From Hydractinia symbiolongicarpus (taxonomy: Eukaryota > Cnidaria > Hydrozoa > Anthoathecata > Hydractiniidae): a stretch of 64,000 bases of DNA. Shown in pieces: positions 22,298 to 35,153 of this stretch. A model generated the notes under the pieces. It was not told where the DNA came from. It saw only the letters and a list, made by a program, of their open reading frames with translations, and searched no databases. The stretch is from contig NC_079883.1 of NCBI RefSeq assembly GCF_029227915.1, forward strand, positions 186,001-250,000. Direction: 5' to 3'. Numbering within the stretch: the first letter of the stretch is position 1; each line of letters opens with the position of its first letter. Both the position numbers and the translations under genes were made by a program.

Positions 22298-25200
22298 ATG
22301 AAAACATATTTAAAAACTACAAGTCTCATGCGTTTTAGTGGTGAAAAAATAATTTAAAAAATCGTTCGAGAAATGAGTTTACTCACAGGGTACTTTCTTT
22401 GTATACATTCGACTATACGGGCCAAGCCCGGGATTTACGGGAAATCGCGGGTTTTCGTTTGCCGGCGATTAAACGTCTTTTATTAAGCGTCTCATTAAAA
22501 ATGAAAACATTCCTGAAAACTACAAGTCTCATGCGTTTTAGTGGTGAAAAAATAATTTAAAAAATCGTTCGGGAAATGAGTTTACTCCCTGTGTATTTTC
22601 TTTGTATACTTTTGACTATACGGGCCGAGTCCGGGATTTACGGGAATTCGCGGGTTTTCGTTTGCCGGCGATTAAACTTCTTTTATTCAGCGTCTCATCA
22701 AAAATGAAAGCATTTTTGAAAACTACAAGTCTCATGCGTTTTAGTGGTGAAAAGATAATTTAAAAATCGTTCGGGAAATGAGTTTACTCTCAGGGTACTT
22801 TCTTTGTATACATTCGACTATACGGGCCAAGCCCGGGATTTACAGGAAATCGCGGGTTTTCGTTTGCTGGCGATTAAACTTCTTTTATTCAGCGTCTCAT
22901 CAAAAGTGAAAACATTTTTGAAAACTACAAGTCTCTTGCGTTTTAGTGGTAAAAAAATAATTTAAAAAATCGTTTGGGAAATGAGTTTATTCCCTGGGTA
23001 CTTTCTTTGTATACTTTTGACTATACGGGCCGAGTCCGGGATTTACGGGAAATCGCGGGTTTTCGTTTGCCGGCGATTAAACATCTTTTATTCTGCGTCT
23101 CATCAAAAGTGAAAACATTTTTGAAAACTACAAGTCTCATGCGTTTTAGTGGTGAAAAGATAATTTAAAAAATCGTTCTGGAAATGAGTTTACTCCCTGG
23201 GTATTTTCTTTGTATACTTTTCACTATACGGGCCGAGTCCGGGATTTACGGGAATTCGCGGGTTTTCGTTTGTCGGCGATTAAACTTCTTTTATTCAGCG
23301 TCTCATCAAAAATGAAAACATTTTTGAAAACTACAAGTCTCGTGCGTTTTAGTAGTGAAAAGATAATTTAAAAAATCGTTCTTGAAATGAGTTTACTCCC
23401 TGGGTATTTTCTTTGTATACTTTTGACTATACGGGCCGAGTCCGGGATTTACGGGAAATCGCGGGTTTTCGTTTGCCGGCGATTAAACATCTTTTATTCT
23501 GCGTCTCATCAAAAGTGAAAACATTTTTGAAAACTACAAGTCTCATGCGTTTTAGTGGTGAAAAGATAATTTAAAAAATCGTTCTGGAAATGAGTTTACT
23601 CAGAGGATACTTTCTTTGTATATACTCGATTATACGGGCCAAGTACGGGATTTACGGGAAATCGCGGGTTTTCGTTTGCCGGCGATTAAACTTCTTTTAT
23701 TTAGCGTCTCATCAAAAGTGAAAACATTTTTGAAAACTACAAGTCTCTTGCGTTTTAGTGGTAAAAAAATAATTTAAAAAATCGTTTGGGAAATGAGTTT
23801 ATTCCCTGGGTACTTTCTTTGTATATACTCGATTATACGGGCCAAGCACGGGATTTACGGGAAATCGCGGGTTTTCGTTTGCCGGCGATTAAACTTCTTT
23901 TATTCAGCGTTTCATCAAAAATGAAAAAATTTTTGAAAATTGCAAGTCTCATGCGTTTTAGTGGTGAAAAGATAATTTAAAAAATCGTTCTGGAAATGAG
24001 TTTACTCACAGGATACTTTCTTTGTATATACTCGACTATACGGGCCAAGCACGGGATTTACGGAAAATAGCAGGTTTTCGTTTGCCGGCGATTAAACTTC
24101 TTTTATTCCGCGTCTCATCAAAAATGAAAACATTTTTGAAAACTACAAGTCTCATGCGTTTTAGTGGTGAAAAAATAATTTAAAAAATCGTTCGGGAAAT
24201 GAGTTTACTCACAGGGTACTTTCTTTGTATACCTTCGACTATACGGGCCAAGCACGGGATTTACGGGAAATCGCGGGTTTTCGTTTGCCGGCGATTAAAC
24301 TTCTTTTATTTAGCGTCTCATCAAAAATGAAAACATTTTTGAAAACTGCAAGTCTCATGCGTTTTAGTGGTGAAAAGATAATTTAAAAAATCGTTCTGGA
24401 AATGAGTTTACTCCCTGGGTATTTTCTTTGTATACTTTTCACTATACGGGCCGAGTCCGGGATTTACGGGAATTCGCGGGTTTTCGTTTGTCGGCGATTA
24501 AACTTCTTTTATTCAGCGTCTCATCAAAAATGAAAACATTTTTGAAAACTACAAGTCTCGTGCGTTTTAGTGGTGAAAAGATAATTTAAAAAATCGTTCT
24601 TGAAATGAGTTTACTCCCTGGGTATTTTCTTTGTATACTTTTGACTATACGGGCCAAGTCCGGGATTTACGGGAAATCGCGGGTTTTCGTTTGCCGGCGA
24701 TTAAACATCTTTTATTCTGCGTCTCATCAAAAGTGAAAACATTTTTGAAAACTACAAGTCTCATGCGTTTTAGTGGTGAAAAGATAATTTAAAAAATCGT
24801 TCTGGAAATGAGTTTACTCAGAGGATACTTTCTTTGTATATACTCGATTATACGGGCCAAGTACGGGATTTACGGGAAATCGCGGGTTTTCGTTTGCCGG
24901 CGATTAAACTTCTTTTATTTAGCGTCTCATCAAAAATGAAAACATTTTTGAAAACTGCAAGTCTCATGCGTTTTAGTGGTGAAAAGATAATTTAAAAAAT
25001 CGTTCTGGAAATGAGTTTACTCACAGAATACTTTCTTTGTATATACTCGATTATACGGGCCAAGCACGGGATTTACGGGAAATCGCGGGTTTTCGTTTGC
25101 CGGCGATTAAACTTCTTTTATTCAGCGTTTCATCAAAAATGAAAAAATTTTTGAAAATTGCAAGTCTCATGCGTTTTAGTGGTGAAAAGATAATTTAAAA

Positions 25201-25544
25201 AATCGTTCTGGAAATGAGTTTACTCACAGGATACTTTCTTTGTATATACTCGACTATACGGGCCAAGCACGGGATTTACGGAAAATAGCAGGTTTTCGTT
25301 TGCCGGCGATTAAACTTCTTTTATTCCGCGTCTCATCAAAAATGAAAACATTTTTGAAAACTACAAGTCTCATGCGTTTTAGTGGTGAAAAAATAATTTA
25401 AAAAATCGTTTGGGAAATGAGTTTACTCACAGGGTACTTTCTTTGTATACCTTCGACTATACGGGCCAAGCACGGGATTTACTGGAAATCGCGGGTTTTC
25501 GTTTGCCGGCGATTAAACTTATTTTATTTAGCGTCTCATCAAAA
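22298..25544 (+). repeat. 3247-bp 16-mer tandem duplication, copy 2
   Basis: Second copy of 19051-22297. The junction with copy 1 joins a tail ending TTTAGCGTCTCATC to a head ATGAAAACATATTTAAAAAC. At the far end of copy 2 the same tail is followed by ATGAAAACATTTTTG with CTGCAAG, which defines the exchange point to within the first ten or so bases of the monomer. Confidence 0.9.
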
Positions 25545-26835
25545 ATGAAAACATTTTTGAAAACTGCAAGTCTCATGCGTTTTAGTGGTGAAAAGATAAT
25601 TTAAAAAATCGTTCTGGAAATGAGTTTACTCACAGAATACTTTCTTTGTATATACTCGATTATACGGGCCAAGCACGGGATTTACGGGAAATCGCGGGTT
25701 TTCGTTTGCCGGCGATTAAACTTCTTTTATTCAGCGTTTCATCAAAAATGAAAAAATTTTTGAAAATTGCAAGTCTCATGCGTTTTAGTGGTGAAAAGAT
25801 AATTTAAAAAATCGTTCTGGAAATGAGTTTACTCACAGGATACTTTCTTTGTATATACTCGACTATACGGGCCAAGCACGGGATTTACGGAAAATAGCAG
25901 GTTTTCGTTTGCCGGCGATTAAACTTCTTTTATTCCGCGTCTCATCAAAAATGAAAACATTTTTGAAAACTACAAGTCTCATGCGTTTTAGTGGTGAAAA
26001 AATAATTTAAAAAATCGTTCGGGAAATGAGTTTACTCACAGGGTACTTTCTTTGTATACCTTCGACTATACGGGCCAAGCACGGGATTTACGGGAAATCG
26101 CGGGTTTTCGTTTGCCGGCGATTAAACTTCTTCTATTCAGCGTGTCATCAAAAATGAAAACATTTTTGAAGACTACAAGTCCCATGCGTTTTAGTGGTGA
26201 AAAGATAATTTAAAAAATCGTTCGGGAAATGAGTTTACTCCATGGGTACTTTATTTGTATACTTTTGACTATACGGGCCGAATCCGGGATTTCCGGGAAA
26301 TCGCGGGTTTTCGTTTGCCGGCAATTAAACATCTTTTATTCGGCGTCTCATCAAAAATGGAAACATTTTTGAAAACTACAAGTCTCATGCGTTTTAGTGG
26401 TGAAAAGATAATTTAAAAAATCGTTCTGGAAATGAGTTTACTCCCTGGGTATTTTCTTTGTATACATTTGACTATACGGGCCGAGTCCGGGATTTACGGG
26501 ATTTCGCGGGTTTTCGTTTGCCGGCGATTAAACTTCTTTTATTCCGCGTCTCATCAAAAATGAAAACATTTTTGAAAACTACAAGTCTCATGCGTTTTAG
26601 TGGTGAAAAGATAATTTAAAAAATCATTCTGGAAATGAGTTTACTCCCTGGGTATTTTCTTTGTATACTTTTCACTATACGGGCCGAGTCCGGGATTTAC
26701 GGGAAATCGCGGGTTTTCGTTTGCCGGCGATTAAACATCTTTTATTCTGCGTCTCATCAAAAGTGAAAACATTTTTGAAAACTACAAGTCTCATGCGTTT
26801 TAGTGGTGAAAAGATAATTTAAAAAATCATTCTGG
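25545..26835 (+). repeat. Single-copy linking segment L-M-N-I-A
   Basis: L (CACAGAATAC), M (AAAAAATTTTTGAAAATTGC, then CACAGGATAC with GGAAAATAGCAGG), N (TATACCTTCGAC), I (CCATGGGTACTTTATTT, GGATTTCCGGG) and A-like monomers. The same run is found again near 29680-30600 and 35560-36500, so this is one member of a dispersed block family. No gene visible. Confidence 0.75.
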
Positions 26836-28256
26836 AAATGAGTTTACTCCCTGGGTATTTTCTTTGTATACTTTTCACTATACGGGCCGAGTCCGGGATT
26901 TACGGGAATTCGCGGGTTTTCGTTTGCCGGCGATTAAACTTCTTTCATTCAGCGTCTCATCAAAAATAAAAACATTTTTGAAAACTACAAGTCTCATGCG
27001 TTTTAGTGGTGAAAAAATAATTTAAAAAATCGTTCGGGAAATGAGTTTACTCACAGGGTACTTTTTTTGTATACATTCGAATATACGGACCAAGCCCGGG
27101 ATTTACGGGAAATCGCGGGTTTTCGTTTGCCGGCGATTAAACTTCTTTTATTTCGCGTCTCATCAAAAATGAAAACATTTTTGAAAACTACAAGTCTCAT
27201 GCGTTTTAGTGGTGAAAAGACAATATAAAAAATCGTTCTGGAAAGGACTTTACTCACAGGGTACTTTCTTTGTATATACTCGACTATACGAGCCAAGCAC
27301 GGGATTTACGGGAAATTGCGGGTTTTCGTTTGCCGGCGATTAAACTTCTTTTATTCAGCGTCTCATCAAAAATGAAAACATTTTTGAAAACTACAAGTCT
27401 CATGCGTTTTAGTGGTGAGAAAATAATTTAAAAAATCGTTCTGGAAATGAGTTTACTACCTGGGTATTTTCTTTGTATACTTTTGACTATACGGGCCGAG
27501 TCCGGGATTTACGGGAAATCCCGGGTTTTTGTTTGCCGGCGATTAAACTTCTTTTATTCAGCGTCTCATCAAAAATGAAAACATTTTTGAAAACTACAAG
27601 TCTCTTGCGTTTTAGTGGTGAAAAAATAATTTAAAAAATCGTTCTGGAAATGAGTTTACTCGCAGGGTACTTTCTTTGTATACTTTTGACTATACGGGCC
27701 GAGTCCGGGATTTACGGGAAATCGGGGGTTTTCGTTTGCCGGCGATTAAACTTCTTTTATTCAGCGTCTCATCAAAAATGAAAACATTTTTGAAAACTAC
27801 GAGTCTCATACGTTTTAGTGGTGAAAAAATAATTTAAAAAATCGTTCGGGAAATGAGTTTACTCCCTGGGTATTTTCTTTGTATACTTTTGACTATACGG
27901 GCCGAGACCGGGATTTACGGGAAATCGCAGGTTTTCGTTTGCCGGCGATTAAACTTCTTTTATTCCGCGTCTCATCAAAAATGAAAACATTTTTGAAAAC
28001 TACAAGTCTCATGCGTTTTAGTGGTGAAAAAATAATTTAAAAAATCGTTTGGGAAATGAGTTTACTCACAGGGTACTTTCTTTGTATACCTTCGACTATA
28101 CGGGCCAAGCACGGGATTTACGGGAAATCGCGGGTTTTCGTTTGCCGGCGATTAAACTTCTTTTATTTAGCGTCTCATCAAAAATGAAAACATTTTTGAA
28201 AACTGCAAGTCTCATGCGTTTTAGTGGTGAAAAGATAATTTAAAAAATCGTTCGGG
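26836..28256 (+). repeat. 1421-bp 7-mer tandem duplication, copy 1
   Basis: Seven monomers repeated at 28257-29677. Shared private changes include ATTCGAATATACGGACC, AAAAATAAAAACATT, GACAATATAAA with AAAGGACTTT, and AAATCGGGGG. One difference noted is G at 28216 against A at 29637. Boundaries are approximate: the copies diverge at CATTCTGG (about 26828), CGTTCGGG (about 28249) and CGTTCTGG (about 29670). Confidence 0.88.
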
Positions 28257-29677
28257 AAATGAGTTTACTCCCTGGGTATTTTCTTTGTATACTTTTCACT
28301 ATACGGGCCGAGTCCGGGATTTACGGGAATTCGCGGGTTTTCGTTTGCCGGCGATTAAACTTCTTTCATTCAGCGTCTCATCAAAAATAAAAACATTTTT
28401 GAAAACTACAAGTCTCATGCGTTTTAGTGGTGAAAAAATAATTTAAAAAATCGTTCGGGAAATGAGTTTACTCACAGGGTACTTTTTTTGTATACATTCG
28501 AATATACGGACCAAGCCCGGGATTTACGGGAAATCGCGGGTTTTCGTTTGCCGGCGATTAAACTTCTTTTATTTCGCGTCTCATCAAAAATGAAAACATT
28601 TTTGAAAACTACAAGTCTCATGCGTTTTAGTGGTGAAAAGACAATATAAAAAATCGTTCTGGAAAGGACTTTACTCACAGGGTACTTTCTTTGTATATAC
28701 TCGACTATACGAGCCAAGCACGGGATTTACGGGAAATTGCGGGTTTTCGTTTGCCGGCGATTAAACTTCTTTTATTCAGCGTCTCATCAAAAATGAAAAC
28801 ATTTTTGAAAACTACAAGTCTCATGCGTTTTAGTGGTGAGAAAATAATTTAAAAAATCGTTCTGGAAATGAGTTTACTACCTGGGTATTTTCTTTGTATA
28901 CTTTTGACTATACGGGCCGAGTCCGGGATTTACGGGAAATCCCGGGTTTTTGTTTGCCGGCGATTAAACTTCTTTTATTCAGCGTCTCATCAAAAATGAA
29001 AACATTTTTGAAAACTACAAGTCTCTTGCGTTTTAGTGGTGAAAAAATAATTTAAAAAATCGTTCTGGAAATGAGTTTACTCGCAGGGTACTTTCTTTGT
29101 ATACTTTTGACTATACGGGCCGAGTCCGGGATTTACGGGAAATCGGGGGTTTTCGTTTGCCGGCGATTAAACTTCTTTTATTCAGCGTCTCATCAAAAAT
29201 GAAAACATTTTTGAAAACTACGAGTCTCATACGTTTTAGTGGTGAAAAAATAATTTAAAAAATCGTTCGGGAAATGAGTTTACTCCCTGGGTATTTTCTT
29301 TGTATACTTTTGACTATACGGGCCGAGACCGGGATTTACGGGAAATCGCAGGTTTTCGTTTGCCGGCGATTAAACTTCTTTTATTCCGCGTCTCATCAAA
29401 AATGAAAACATTTTTGAAAACTACAAGTCTCATGCGTTTTAGTGGTGAAAAAATAATTTAAAAAATCGTTTGGGAAATGAGTTTACTCACAGGGTACTTT
29501 CTTTGTATACCTTCGACTATACGGGCCAAGCACGGGATTTACGGGAAATCGCGGGTTTTCGTTTGCCGGCGATTAAACTTCTTTTATTTAGCGTCTCATC
29601 AAAAATGAAAACATTTTTGAAAACTGCAAGTCTCATACGTTTTAGTGGTGAAAAGATAATTTAAAAAATCGTTCTGG
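28257..29677 (+). repeat. 1421-bp 7-mer tandem duplication, copy 2
   Basis: Second copy of 26836-28256. Most of it is also duplicated 5885 bp further right (from about 34230), so this copy, not copy 1, was part of the later and larger event. Confidence 0.85.
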
Positions 29678-30689
29678 AAATGAGTTTACTCACAGAATAC
29701 TTTCTTTGTATATACTCGATTATACGGGCCAAGCACGGGATTTACGGGAAATCGCGGGTTTTCGTTTGCCGGCGATTAAACTTCTTTTATTCAGCGTTTC
29801 ATCAAAAATGAAAAAATTTTTGAAAATTGCAAGTCTCATGCGTTTTAGTGGTGAAAAGATAATTTAAAAAATCGTTCTGGAAATGAGTTTACTCACAGGA
29901 TACTTTCTTTGTATATACTCGACTATACGGGCCAAGCACGGGATTTACGGAAAATAGCAGGTTTTCGTTTGCCGGCGATTAAACTTCTTTTATTCCGCGT
30001 CTCATCAAAAATGAAAACATTTTTGAAAACTACAAGTCTCATGCGTTTTAGTGGTGAAAAAATAATTTAAAAAATCGTTCGGGAAATGAGTTTACTCACA
30101 GGGTACTTTCTTTGTATACCTTCGACTATACGGGCCAAGCACGGGATTTACGGGAAATCGCGGGTTTTCGTTTGCCGGCGATTAAACTTCTTCTATTCAG
30201 CGTGTCATCAAAAATGAAAACATTTTTGAAGACTACAAGTCCCATGCGTTTTAGTGGTGAAAAGATAATTTAAAAAATCGTTCGGGAAATGAGTTTACTC
30301 CATGGGTACTTTATTTGTATACTTTTGACTATACGGGCCGAATCCGGGATTTCCGGGAAATCGCGGGTTTTCGTTTGCCGGCAATTAAACATCTTTTATT
30401 CGGCGTCTCATCAAAAATGAAAACATTTTTGAAAACTACAAGTCTCATGCGTTTTAGTGGTGAAAAGATAATTTAAAAAATCGTTCTGGAAATGAGTTTA
30501 CTCCCTGGGTATTTTCTTTGTATACATTTGACTATACGGGCCGAGTCCGGGATTTACGGGATTTCGCGGGTTTTCGTTTGCCGGCGATTAAACTTCTTTT
30601 ATTCCGCGTCTCATCAAAAATGAAAACATTTTTGAAAACTACAAGTCTCATGCGTTTTAGTGGTGAAAAGATAACTTAAAAAATGGTTC

Positions 30690-32921
30690 TGGAAATGAGT
30701 TTACTCGCAGGGTACTTTCTTTGTATATACTCGACTATACGGGCCGAGTCCGGGATTTACGGGAAATCGCGGGTTTTCGTTTGCCGGCGATTAAACTTCT
30801 TTTATTTCGCGTCTCATCAAAAATGAAAACATATTTGAAAACTACAAGTCTCATGCGTTTTAGTGGTGAAAAAATAATTTAAAAAATCGTTCGAGAAATG
30901 AGTTTACTCACAGGGTACTTTCTTTGTATACATTCGACTATACGGGCCAAGCCCGGGATTTACGGGAAATCGCGGGTTTTTGTTTGCCGGCGATTAAACT
31001 TCTTTTATTAAGCGTCTCATTAAAAATGAAAACATTTTTGAAAACTACAAGTCTCATGCGTTTTAGTGGTGAAAAAATAATTTAAAAAATCGTTCGGGAA
31101 ATGAGTTTACTCCCTGTGTATTTTCTTTGTATACTTTTGACTATACGGGCCGAGTCCGGGATTTACGGGAATTCGCGGGTTTTCGTTTGCCGGCGATTAA
31201 ACTTCTTTTATTCAGCGTCTCATCAAAAATGAAAGCATTTTTGAAAACTACAAGTCTCATGCGTTTTAGTGGTGAAAAGATAATTTAAAAATCGTTCGGG
31301 AAATGAGTTTACTCTCAGGGTACTTTCTTTGTATACATTCGACTATACGGGCCAAGCCCGGGATTTACAGGAAATCGCGGGTTTTCGTTTGCTGGCGATT
31401 AAACTTCTTTTATTCAGCGTCTCATCAAAAGTGAAAACATTTTTGAAAACTACAAGTCTCTTGCGTTTTAGTGGTAAAAAAATAATTTAAAAAATCGTTC
31501 GGGAAATGAGTTTATTCCCTGGGTACTTTCTTTGTATACTTTTGACTATACGGGCCGAGTCCGGGATTTACGGGAAATCGCGGGTTTTCGTTTGCCGGCG
31601 ATTAAACATCTTTTATTCTGCGTCTCATCAAAAGTGAAAACATTTTTGAAAACTACAAGTCTCATGCGTTTTAGTGGTGAAAAGATAATTTAAAAAATCA
31701 TTCTGGAAATGAGTTTACTCCCTGGGTATTTTCTTTGTATACTTTTCACTATACGGGCCGAGTCCGGGATTTACGGGAATTCGCGGGTTTTCGTTTGCCG
31801 GCGATTAAACTTCTTTTATTCAGCGTCTCATCAAAAATGAAAACATTTTTGAAAACTACAAGTCTCGTGCGTTTTAGTGGTGAAAAGATAATTTAAAAAA
31901 TCGTTCTGGAAATGAGTTTACTCACAGGGTACTTTCTTTGTATATACTCGACTATACAGGCCAAGCACGGGATTTACGGGAAATCGCGGGTTTTCGTTTG
32001 CCGGCGATTAAACTTCTTTCATTCAGCGTCTCATCAAAAATAAAAACATTTTTGAAAACTACAAGTCTCATGCGTTTTAGTGGTGAAAAAATAATTTAAA
32101 AAATCGTTCGGGAAATGAGTTTACTCACAGGGTACTTTTTTTGTATACATTCGAATATACGGACCAAGCCCGGGATTTACGGGAAATCGCGGGTTTTCGT
32201 TTGCCGGCGATTAAACTTCTTTTATTTCGCGTCTCATCAAAAATGAAAACATTTTTGAAAACTACAAGTCTCATGCGTTTTAGTGGTGAAAAGACAATAT
32301 AAAAAATCGTTCTGGAAAGGACTTTACTCACAGGGTACTTTCTTTGTATATACTCGACTATACAAGCCAAGCACGGGATTTACGGGAAATTGCGGGTTTT
32401 CGTTTGCCGGCGATTAAACTTCTTTTATTCAGCGTCTCATCAAAAATGAAAACATTTTTGAAAACTACAAGTCTCATGCGTTTTAGTGGTGAGAAAATAA
32501 TTTAAAAAATCGTTCTGGAAATGAGTTTACTACCTGGGTATTTTCTTTGTATACTTTTGACTATACGGGCCGAGTCCGGGATTTACGGGAAATCTCGGGT
32601 TTTTGTTTGCCGGCGATTAAACTTCTTTTATTCAGCGTCTCATCAAAAATGAAAACATTTTTGAAAACTACAAGTCTCTTGCGTTTTAGTGGTGAAAAAA
32701 TAATTTAAAAAATCGTTCTGGAAATGAGTTTACTCGCAGGGTACTTTCTTTGTATACTTTTGACTATACGGGCCGAGTCCGGGATTTACGGGAAATCGGG
32801 GGTTTTCGTTTGCCGGCGATTAAACTTCTTTTATTCAGCGTCTCATCAAAAATGAAAACATTTTTGAAAACTACGAGTCTCATACGTTTTAGTGGTGAAA
32901 AAATAATTTAAAAAATCGTTC
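30690..32921 (+). repeat. 2232-bp 11-mer tandem duplication, copy 1
   Basis: Eleven monomers, one of them G at 31229, repeated at 32922-35153. The upstream context differs (AACTTAAAAAATGGTTCTGG before copy 1, AATTTAAAAAATCGTTCGGG before copy 2), placing the break near monomer positions 75-87. Differences seen: TATACAAGCC near 32360 against TATACGAGCC, AATCTCGGG near 32592 against AATCCCGGG, and CTCATGCG against CTCTTGCG near 34300. Confidence 0.88.
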
Positions 32922-35153
32922 GGGAAATGAGTTTACTCGCAGGGTACTTTCTTTGTATATACTCGACTATACGGGCCGAGTCCGGGATTTACGGGAAATC
33001 GCGGGTTTTCGTTTGCCGGCGATTAAACTTCTTTTATTTCGCGTCTCATCAAAAATGAAAACATATTTGAAAACTACAAGTCTCATGCGTTTTAGTGGTG
33101 AAAAAATAATTTAAAAAATCGTTCGAGAAATGAGTTTACTCACAGGGTACTTTCTTTGTATACATTCGACTATACGGGCCAAGCCCGGGATTTACGGGAA
33201 ATCGCGGGTTTTTGTTTGCCGGCGATTAAACTTCTTTTATTAAGCGTCTCATTAAAAATGAAAACATTTTTGAAAACTACAAGTCTCATGCGTTTTAGTG
33301 GTGAAAAAATAATTTAAAAAATCGTTCGGGAAATGAGTTTACTCCCTGTGTATTTTCTTTGTATACTTTTGACTATACGGGCCGAGTCCGGGATTTACGG
33401 GAATTCGCGGGTTTTCGTTTGCCGGCGATTAAACTTCTTTTATTCAGCGTCTCATCAAAAATGAAAGCATTTTTGAAAACTACAAGTCTCATGCGTTTTA
33501 GTGGTGAAAAGATAATTTAAAAATCGTTCGGGAAATGAGTTTACTCTCAGGGTACTTTCTTTGTATACATTCGACTATACGGGCCAAGCCCGGGATTTAC
33601 AGGAAATCGCGGGTTTTCGTTTGCTGGCGATTAAACTTCTTTTATTCAGCGTCTCATCAAAAGTGAAAACATTTTTGAAAACTACAAGTCTCTTGCGTTT
33701 TAGTGGTAAAAAAATAATTTAAAAAATCGTTCGGGAAATGAGTTTATTCCCTGGGTACTTTCTTTGTATACTTTTGACTATACGGGCCGAGTCCGGGATT
33801 TACGGGAAATCGCGGGTTTTCGTTTGCCGGCGATTAAACATCTTTTATTCTGCGTCTCATCAAAAGTGAAAACATTTTTGAAAACTACAAGTCTCATGCG
33901 TTTTAGTGGTGAAAAGATAATTTAAAAAATCATTCTGGAAATGAGTTTACTCCCTGGGTATTTTCTTTGTATACTTTTCACTATACGGGCCGAGTCCGGG
34001 ATTTACGGGAATTCGCGGGTTTTCGTTTGCCGGCGATTAAACTTCTTTTATTCAGCGTCTCATCAAAAATGAAAACATTTTTGAAAACTACAAGTCTCGT
34101 GCGTTTTAGTGGTGAAAAGATAATTTAAAAAATCGTTCTGGAAATGAGTTTACTCACAGGGTACTTTCTTTGTATATACTCGACTATACAGGCCAAGCAC
34201 GGGATTTACGGGAAATCGCGGGTTTTCGTTTGCCGGCGATTAAACTTCTTTCATTCAGCGTCTCATCAAAAATAAAAACATTTTTGAAAACTACAAGTCT
34301 CTTGCGTTTTAGTGGTGAAAAAATAATTTAAAAAATCGTTCGGGGAATGAGTTTACTCACAGGGTACTTTTTTTGTATACATTCGAATATACGGACCAAG
34401 CCCGGGATTTACGGGAAATCGCGGGTTTTCGTTTGCCGGCGATTAAACTTCTTTTATTTCGCGTCTCATCAAAAATGAAAACATTTTTGAAAACTACAAG
34501 TCTCATGCGTTTTAGTGGTGAAAAGACAATATAAAAAATCGTTCTGGAAAGGACTTTACTCACAGGGTACTTTCTTTGTATATACTCGACTATACGAGCC
34601 AAGCACGGGATTTACGGGAAATTGCGGGTTTTCGTTTGCCGGCGATTAAACTTCTTTTATTCAGCGTCTCATCAAAAATGAAAACATTTTTGAAAACTAC
34701 AAGTCTCATGCGTTTTAGTGGTGAGAAAATAATTTAAAAAATCGTTCTGGAAATGAGTTTACTACCTGGGTATTTTCTTTGTATACTTTTGACTATACGG
34801 GCCGAGTCCGGGATTTACGGGAAATCCCGGGTTTTTGTTTGCCGGCGATTAAACTTCTTTTATTCAGCGTCTCATCAAAAATGAAAACATTTTTGAAAAC
34901 TACAAGTCTCTTGCGTTTTAGTGGTGAAAAAATAATTTAAAAAATCGTTCTGGAAATGAGTTTACTCGCAGGGTACTTTCTTTGTATACTTTTGACTATA
35001 CGGGCCGAGTCCGGGATTTACGGGAAATCGGGGGTTTTCGTTTGCCGGCGATTAAACTTCTTTTATTCAGCGTCTCATCAAAAATGAAAACATTTTTGAA
35101 AACTACGAGTCTCATACGTTTTAGTGGTGAAAAAATAATTTAAAAAATCGTTC
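32922..35153 (+). repeat. 2232-bp 11-mer tandem duplication, copy 2
   Basis: Second copy of 30690-32921. Copy 1 ends by running into GCAGGGTACT (32939); copy 2 ends by running into CCTGGGTATT (about 35169), as in the ancestral order seen near 29280. This arrangement is what one unequal exchange would leave. Confidence 0.85.
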
